From Trichobilharzia szidati (taxonomy: Eukaryota; Platyhelminthes; Trematoda; Strigeidida; Schistosomatidae), in assembly GCA_944472155.2 (NCBI GenBank), contig OX235273.1, positions 85,554,793 to 85,618,792 of the forward strand: DNA of 64,000 bases, in the 5' to 3' direction. Position 1 is the first letter of the stretch. Every line of letters starts with the position of its first letter. The notes under the pieces are model-generated. The model ran no database searches. It saw nothing but the letters and a program-made list of their open reading frames with translations, and had not been told where the DNA came from. A program made the position numbers and the translations under genes. Below, piece after piece: positions 60,111-64,000 of the stretch.

Positions 60111-60130
60111 TTCAGTGTCTATTCTTTTGA

Positions 60131-60139
60131 AAATTCCAA
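60131..60139. repeat. Target duplication aaattccaa, right of PLE
   Basis: Right copy of the 9-bp duplication. Unit sequence resumes as attttcgacaaaaatg. Confidence 0.9.
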
Positions 60140-60539
60140 ATTTTCGACAAAAATGAAATAAAAAGTTTATATTACTTATACGGTTGAAATAGTTTGAGTT
60201 TCACAACACAAATATCTCGAAATGACTTATCCGGTCATTCTGCACACTTGAGAAATATCTTTATACATATTTTGTTCCTGTAATTCATTTGAACGGCAAA
60301 CTCAACACAATTTTTGACACAGAATGACTTTAGTTAACTTCATGCACCTTTTCACCTGGAAACGACCTGGACATTTTGAATCAGTTATGAATAAGTAACT
60401 GTCAACATTTATTTGCTAACATTGACAATGTGAGTAAGATTAAGTCTTTCAAGCAATAAAAAACTACAGAAATTTACTGTCTTACTTTGAGTTGTTAATT
60501 AAAAAGTTTCAAGAACTAGAAATTCATTTATTCTTTGTT
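60140..60539. other. Unrecognised unit sequence (unit C)
   Basis: Counterpart of 7,975-8,349. No feature was seen. Confidence 0.3.
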
Positions 60540-61145
60540 GCTTGTCAGTTAATGCACTCTGAAATATGATGGCCTAGAAAATTTGAATTTCTTCGCTCTT
60601 TGCATTCCGGAGGGGGACATAAGGCTTTCAGTACACATCCATTGCATTCTGTCAGCATTATCAGCCAACTGTACGACTTTCTACAAGTCCTCATTTCCTC
60701 TTCACATGATCTACTTATCTCATTCTTATTCCATTCGACGGCTTGGCGTGTCAAATCCATTTTCATTTCCTTCAGTATATTTCTTGCGCACTATCAGAGT
60801 TTCGTGTTACTCATCCTTTTTCTAGTCATCTGACCTTAATTTCTGAAGCAGTTGAAGCAGGTGTTGACGAAAGTCTGAAGCAGCCTGTCGGAAATGCTTT
60901 CAAGCGATGCACGTGTCAAGTCTGTTAACCATACTCTAGAACCATACTGACATCAGTGTTGAAATTTCATATCTTATTCCTTGTATTAAATGTTGTCGAA
61001 CTCCACGCCAAATTGGCTTCATAGAGGTGAATGACTGTCTGATTTTCGCTATCCTGGCTATCAATGACATCCTCATCTATGCTGCCTATTGTTGAAAATA
61101 GATGATCCTTTCTCCTTTTCTTGGAAACTGGTATTTGTTGTTGTT
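60540..61145 (-). pseudogene. SR2-like RTE remnant (unit C)
   Basis: Counterpart of 8,350-8,960, cut at the (ttg)n tract where C jumps to sequence matching A 13,335. Confidence 0.55.
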
Positions 61146-61709
61146 GTAGTTTCTGAGAAGTACTATTGTGGTCCAGGTGCTCAAAATGTGCAGAAGATAC
61201 ACATCACAGATGTCAGGTGACTTACGTATTCTTAATGACTTTTCTAAATCCATAAAGAGATCCAACTGATTTATATTTCTGAAAGAATATTCTCATGTAT
61301 AATAGGCTTAGTTAACGCATGTTCATCGAATCTCAAAAGAGAAGTGAAAATGTTGATGTTCCAAACAGTTATGTAACAAAAGCCATCTACTTATCCACAA
61401 GCGTATTTCAAATAGTTGTATTTGCTTAAGTATCTTATTTGCTAAAATACAAATAGTGACGGTAAGAGTTATAAACACAAGGCGAATTACTTCCTTACTT
61501 TCAAGTATGTGAAAGATAGAAAGTCTGAGGATAACTACTGGAAATGATTGACTACGTGAGTTTCTACAATTCAACTAGTCACTCTTATTCGTCATTAGAG
61601 GTAAGTGTTAAGCATGAGTACAGTGAGTAAGAGCAATCTCATGTAATTTAATTTTTATTTTTGATGATAGCTTGATTCCACACAGTACGTTTTGGTAGGA
61701 GTATGGAAT
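61146..61709. other. Unit sequence without a recognised gene (unit C)
   Basis: Counterpart of A 13,335 onward, with a further loss of about 230 bp at 61,281. Confidence 0.3.
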
Positions 61710-61850
61710 TTTCAGCATGTGATATCGGTAGCCCAAATTTTGCAGGTTGACCATTGATATCAGGTGTGAATCGGCATGGGATCGAATCCCGGAGCATGTG
61801 TGTGGTCGGCACGAATCGTAACCGCTGTGCCACTGACTGGTGTTGAATAT
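61710..61850 (-). mobile_element. tRNA-derived SINE head (unit C)
   Basis: Counterpart of 38,030-38,150. The boxes are better kept here: TGGCACAGCGGTTACG as A box and GGGATTCGATCCC as B box on the minus strand. No acceptor stem, so it is not a tRNA gene. Confidence 0.62.
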
Positions 61851-62924
61851 GACGTACAGTGACTGACTCATGTAGCAACGTAGAGTTTGCTAATTGCATA
61901 TTTTCTATCACATTTGGAAAAAGTATACACAAATAAAAGGAGGGAAATGCAGTGATGGCGATCTACTGTCAGTCTTCTTAAATAATCACATTTTGTTAAG
62001 CATATCCATCGTCTTCACACCAACTTCATGATACAACCAATTTATACCACTATGGTGTTAACTGTTTTCTATCCTACCTTGTTTCACAACTTACAGGACG
62101 AGTTAGTATACCACATTGGGTCACTGAGATATAACAGTCGAACCTTCAAGCCACGGTAACCATTATCAGTAGGTTGTTCCCAGTGGGAAGCATCATTTAG
62201 TGAGTTGTATTTCCAGTTCAACTTATTTTTAAAACAATATTAAGACAGTTCAATAAAACAAGTGGTCGTGACTGGCGCTCCACAACCTATACCACAGTAA
62301 ATTTTGTTACGAGTTGCTTTGTAATATCCAGACACAGAAACTTTATAGTCTACCGACTAAATTGAGTTACTTTACAGTTAAATAATATTACAACTGTAAT
62401 GAATTTCCTGGGTCTAAGATTAGGTTAAAGCATATGCTCACTTGATAATAATCTAGGCGATTATCTGATAAGGGTTTCTTACTGTGTTTAGACAGTCTGT
62501 ACAATAAAACGTTATAACTACCATATGCAGTGACCATATGCCATGCAAGTATGGTGAACTTACATGTGTTCAATTTTTATAAGTATTGATCACAAGATCT
62601 GATAAATACATAATAAGGCGAATATTTAAAGTGGAAGTAGTCTGTTTTCTAATACGCTTTTTGTAAGCAAAATACTGAAAAGGCTATTTACAGTAACTTC
62701 AAACTGCGAATAAGTTCAAAACTGATCCGAATGAATGATTGTTACTTTAGTTCCACTGATAAAGATTGGCACAACTTGTAGATGTTAGTTTCTGATAGTT
62801 ACACTTCTCATGATAGAGTATGCACAGTTTTGAAGCAATTTTGATCGTTCTCAAACGAGCAGAAGTGCAGTTATGCACAGATGTCTTTTCGAAGTGTAAA
62901 TAGTGCAAATCACTATAAGCGAGA
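61851..62924. other. Unit sequence without a recognised gene (unit C)
   Basis: Counterpart of 38,151-39,224 and nearly identical to it. Confidence 0.3.
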
Positions 62925-63655
62925 GAAATTTGAAAGAAGTGACTTCCCTCGTTTTTCCGGTTGGGAAGCATGGTTTCAACCACACGTGACAGCACGGATG
63001 AAGATGTCAAAGCCAGCCAGAATTCAAAAGGCAAAATACACCTCCATCAATCTGAAATCGGTTCGGAAGTCTTCTGTACTCAGCATAAGAGCGAAGCTCG
63101 AATTTTCAATATCAATTTGAAGTCAGTCAGTTCCTCAATGCGTCAGAAACATTGCTCCTGCTTCACGAAAAGCATTTCCAACAGCCACCTGCATACTTTT
63201 ATCAACAGCTACATCGGCTCCATATTGAAGATCAGATTGTGAGAAAGAACTAGCGACAATAAGCTGTAGGGAAAAACCAACTGAGAGCTTATTGTTCAAC
63301 AAATATACAGGGGAAAATAGAGTTGGATCGGACACACGCTGGGGAGACAGTCGAATGACGTCTCGTTTCAGGCTGTTTCTCGAGTGGAACCCGAATGGGA
63401 AACAACAAGTTGTGCCTGGTTTCGAAGGTGATATGGAGGATTTCACGTAAGAAGAAGATGAGAGCCTATGGGCAATCGTGTAGCCAACTAAAGAGAACCG
63501 CAGAGAACGGGAGAAAGTGGAGATATGCTGTTGAAGCCTTTGTCCCACTTGGAAAATAAAAATTTATTGTTAAAATTTGAAGGCAATAAGAACTGGTGAG
63601 AGCTAGAGATTTAAGGACTCATGAGCGATAGCAACAAGGTTCACTAAGTGATTGA
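62925..63655 (+). pseudogene. SR2-like RTE 3' fragment, first copy (C1)
   Basis: Counterpart of A1 and B1. From about 62,985 to 63,125 it matches the second-copy type (A2 19,135-19,280, for example ggttcggaagtcttctgtac) instead of A1 and B1. The rest is of the first-copy type. About 45 extra bases (63,556-63,600) interrupt the end. Confidence 0.65.
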
Positions 63656-63817
63656 AATATAGTATTGTTCTTTACCAAAATCTTGTATTTCATAAAAACA
63701 CAACATGAACAAAAATGAAGCACGACTGGTTTAGCATGTAACTATTGGTTATAGTAAAAACAGTTAATCCTATTGTATTCACTGTTTTGAAAAGTCTATG
63801 TTTGTGAAATAATCACA

Positions 63818-63823
63818 TTTATT
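63818..63823 (-). promoter_or_regulatory. Polyadenylation signal AATAAA of the neuropeptide gene (C)
   Basis: Same relative place as in A and B. Confidence 0.5.
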
Positions 63824-63925
63824 TGCAAGCTGTATTCAGAACTTATTCCTTCACTCAAAAGGTCACATGCTTATAGAACGTAGTTTTCGGTAAAATTAAC
63901 AATTTTTGATTATCGAATGGATAGT

Positions 63926-64000
63926 TCATTTTTCGGCGAACCGTTTTCCAAGACGTAAAAACTGCACACGTTTTTGAATTTCTCTCGTCATTGGGCTCAT
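63926..64000 (-). CDS. Neuropeptide precursor, C-terminal part, predicted VQFLRL-amide (unit C, cut by window end)
   Basis: The last 24 codons of exon 2 plus TGA. The peptide segment reads KR-VQFLRLG-KR-FAEK: relative to A and B, Tyr is Phe and Ile is Leu (TAT to TTT, ATA to TTA), with one silent change in Gly. The processing sites, the amidation Gly and the RL end are kept. Both substitutions are conservative and common among FMRFamide-like peptides (YIR versus FLR). The rest of the gene lies beyond the window. Confidence 0.68.
   Translation of the reverse strand: MSPMTREIQKRVQFLRLGKRFAEK

Larger units (their letters stand above)
58146..60130 (+). mobile_element. Penelope-like retroelement, 5'-truncated (unit C only)
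   Basis: 1,985 bp between 9-bp aaattccaa duplications, absent from A and B. It starts inside the N-terminal part of the reverse transcriptase, then has the RT core, a GIY-YIG endonuclease in another frame, and a 220-bp 3' region with a hammerhead-like motif near its end. The truncation and the two frame lesions mean it cannot move by itself. Its codons are otherwise well kept, so it is fairly young. Confidence 0.92.
56010..64000. repeat. Tandem unit C (partial, runs off the window)
   Basis: It starts with the same sequence as position 1 and 31,338 and ends at the place corresponding to about 15,920 in A and 40,265 in B. It is shorter for several reasons. The 480-821 RT fragment is deleted at about 56,395. 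Everything corresponding to A 8,950-13,335 is missing at about 61,145. A further 230 bp or so is lost near 61,280. It gains a Penelope-like insertion at 58,146-60,130. Confidence 0.9.

Noticed and set aside
61780..61845. tRNA gene
   Set aside because: A and B boxes are present but no acceptor, D or anticodon stem pairs can be formed. It is a SINE head.

Overview
The window is AT-rich animal DNA built almost entirely from repeats. The repeat families point to a trematode, most likely a schistosome blood fluke: a CsRn1/Boudicca-type Gypsy element (gag with a C-H-C-C knuckle and a tRNA-Trp-like primer site), SR2-like RTE fragments, CR1-like non-LTR fragments, Penelope-like (PLE) fragments with a GIY-YIG endonuclease, and SINE-like elements carrying hammerhead ribozymes of the kind known from schistosomes. 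The species cannot be fixed from the sequence, and nothing bacterial or phage-like was seen.

Layout: about 2.3 head-to-tail copies of one large unit. Unit A is 1-31,337, unit B is 31,338-56,009, and unit C starts at 56,010 and runs off the end. Most of the length differences have visible causes. Unit A carries a young, apparently intact Gypsy element (2,081-7,464, minus strand, 4-bp target duplication AGCT) that itself received a hammerhead SINE in its 5' LTR. Unit B lost about 1.95 kb between 8-bp direct repeats and carries a 78-bp-arm perfect hairpin. Unit C received a 5'-truncated PLE (58,146-60,130, 9-bp target duplication) and lost several kilobases.

The shared unit holds, in order: a non-LTR reverse transcriptase fragment; an old PLE remnant (minus); an SR2-like RTE remnant (minus); unrecognised sequence; an inverted SINE pair; a first plus-strand RTE 3' fragment; a two-exon neuropeptide-precursor gene (minus); a second plus-strand RTE fragment; a second inverted SINE pair; CR1-like fragments; a 3.1-kb palindrome; an SM-alpha-like element; PLE endonuclease and CR1 remnants; and a small secreted-protein-like reading frame.

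The host gene I support best is the neuropeptide precursor at 15,846-16,337 (A), 40,192-40,683 (B) and 63,926-64,000 (C, partial). Two exons join in phase into a 75-aa secreted precursor whose KR sites release VQYIRL-Gly in A and B and VQFLRL-Gly in C, which predicts RLamide peptides. A second, weaker candidate is an 80-aa secreted reading frame at 54,823-55,065, broken in unit A.

The units and their internal repeats exchange sequence. Palindrome arms are homogenised within each unit, RTE copies show conversion tracts, and divergence between A and B varies sharply along the unit. The Gypsy element shows a textbook -1 frameshift signal (GGGAAAC, 5-nt spacer, 8-bp stem) that explains how pol is made.
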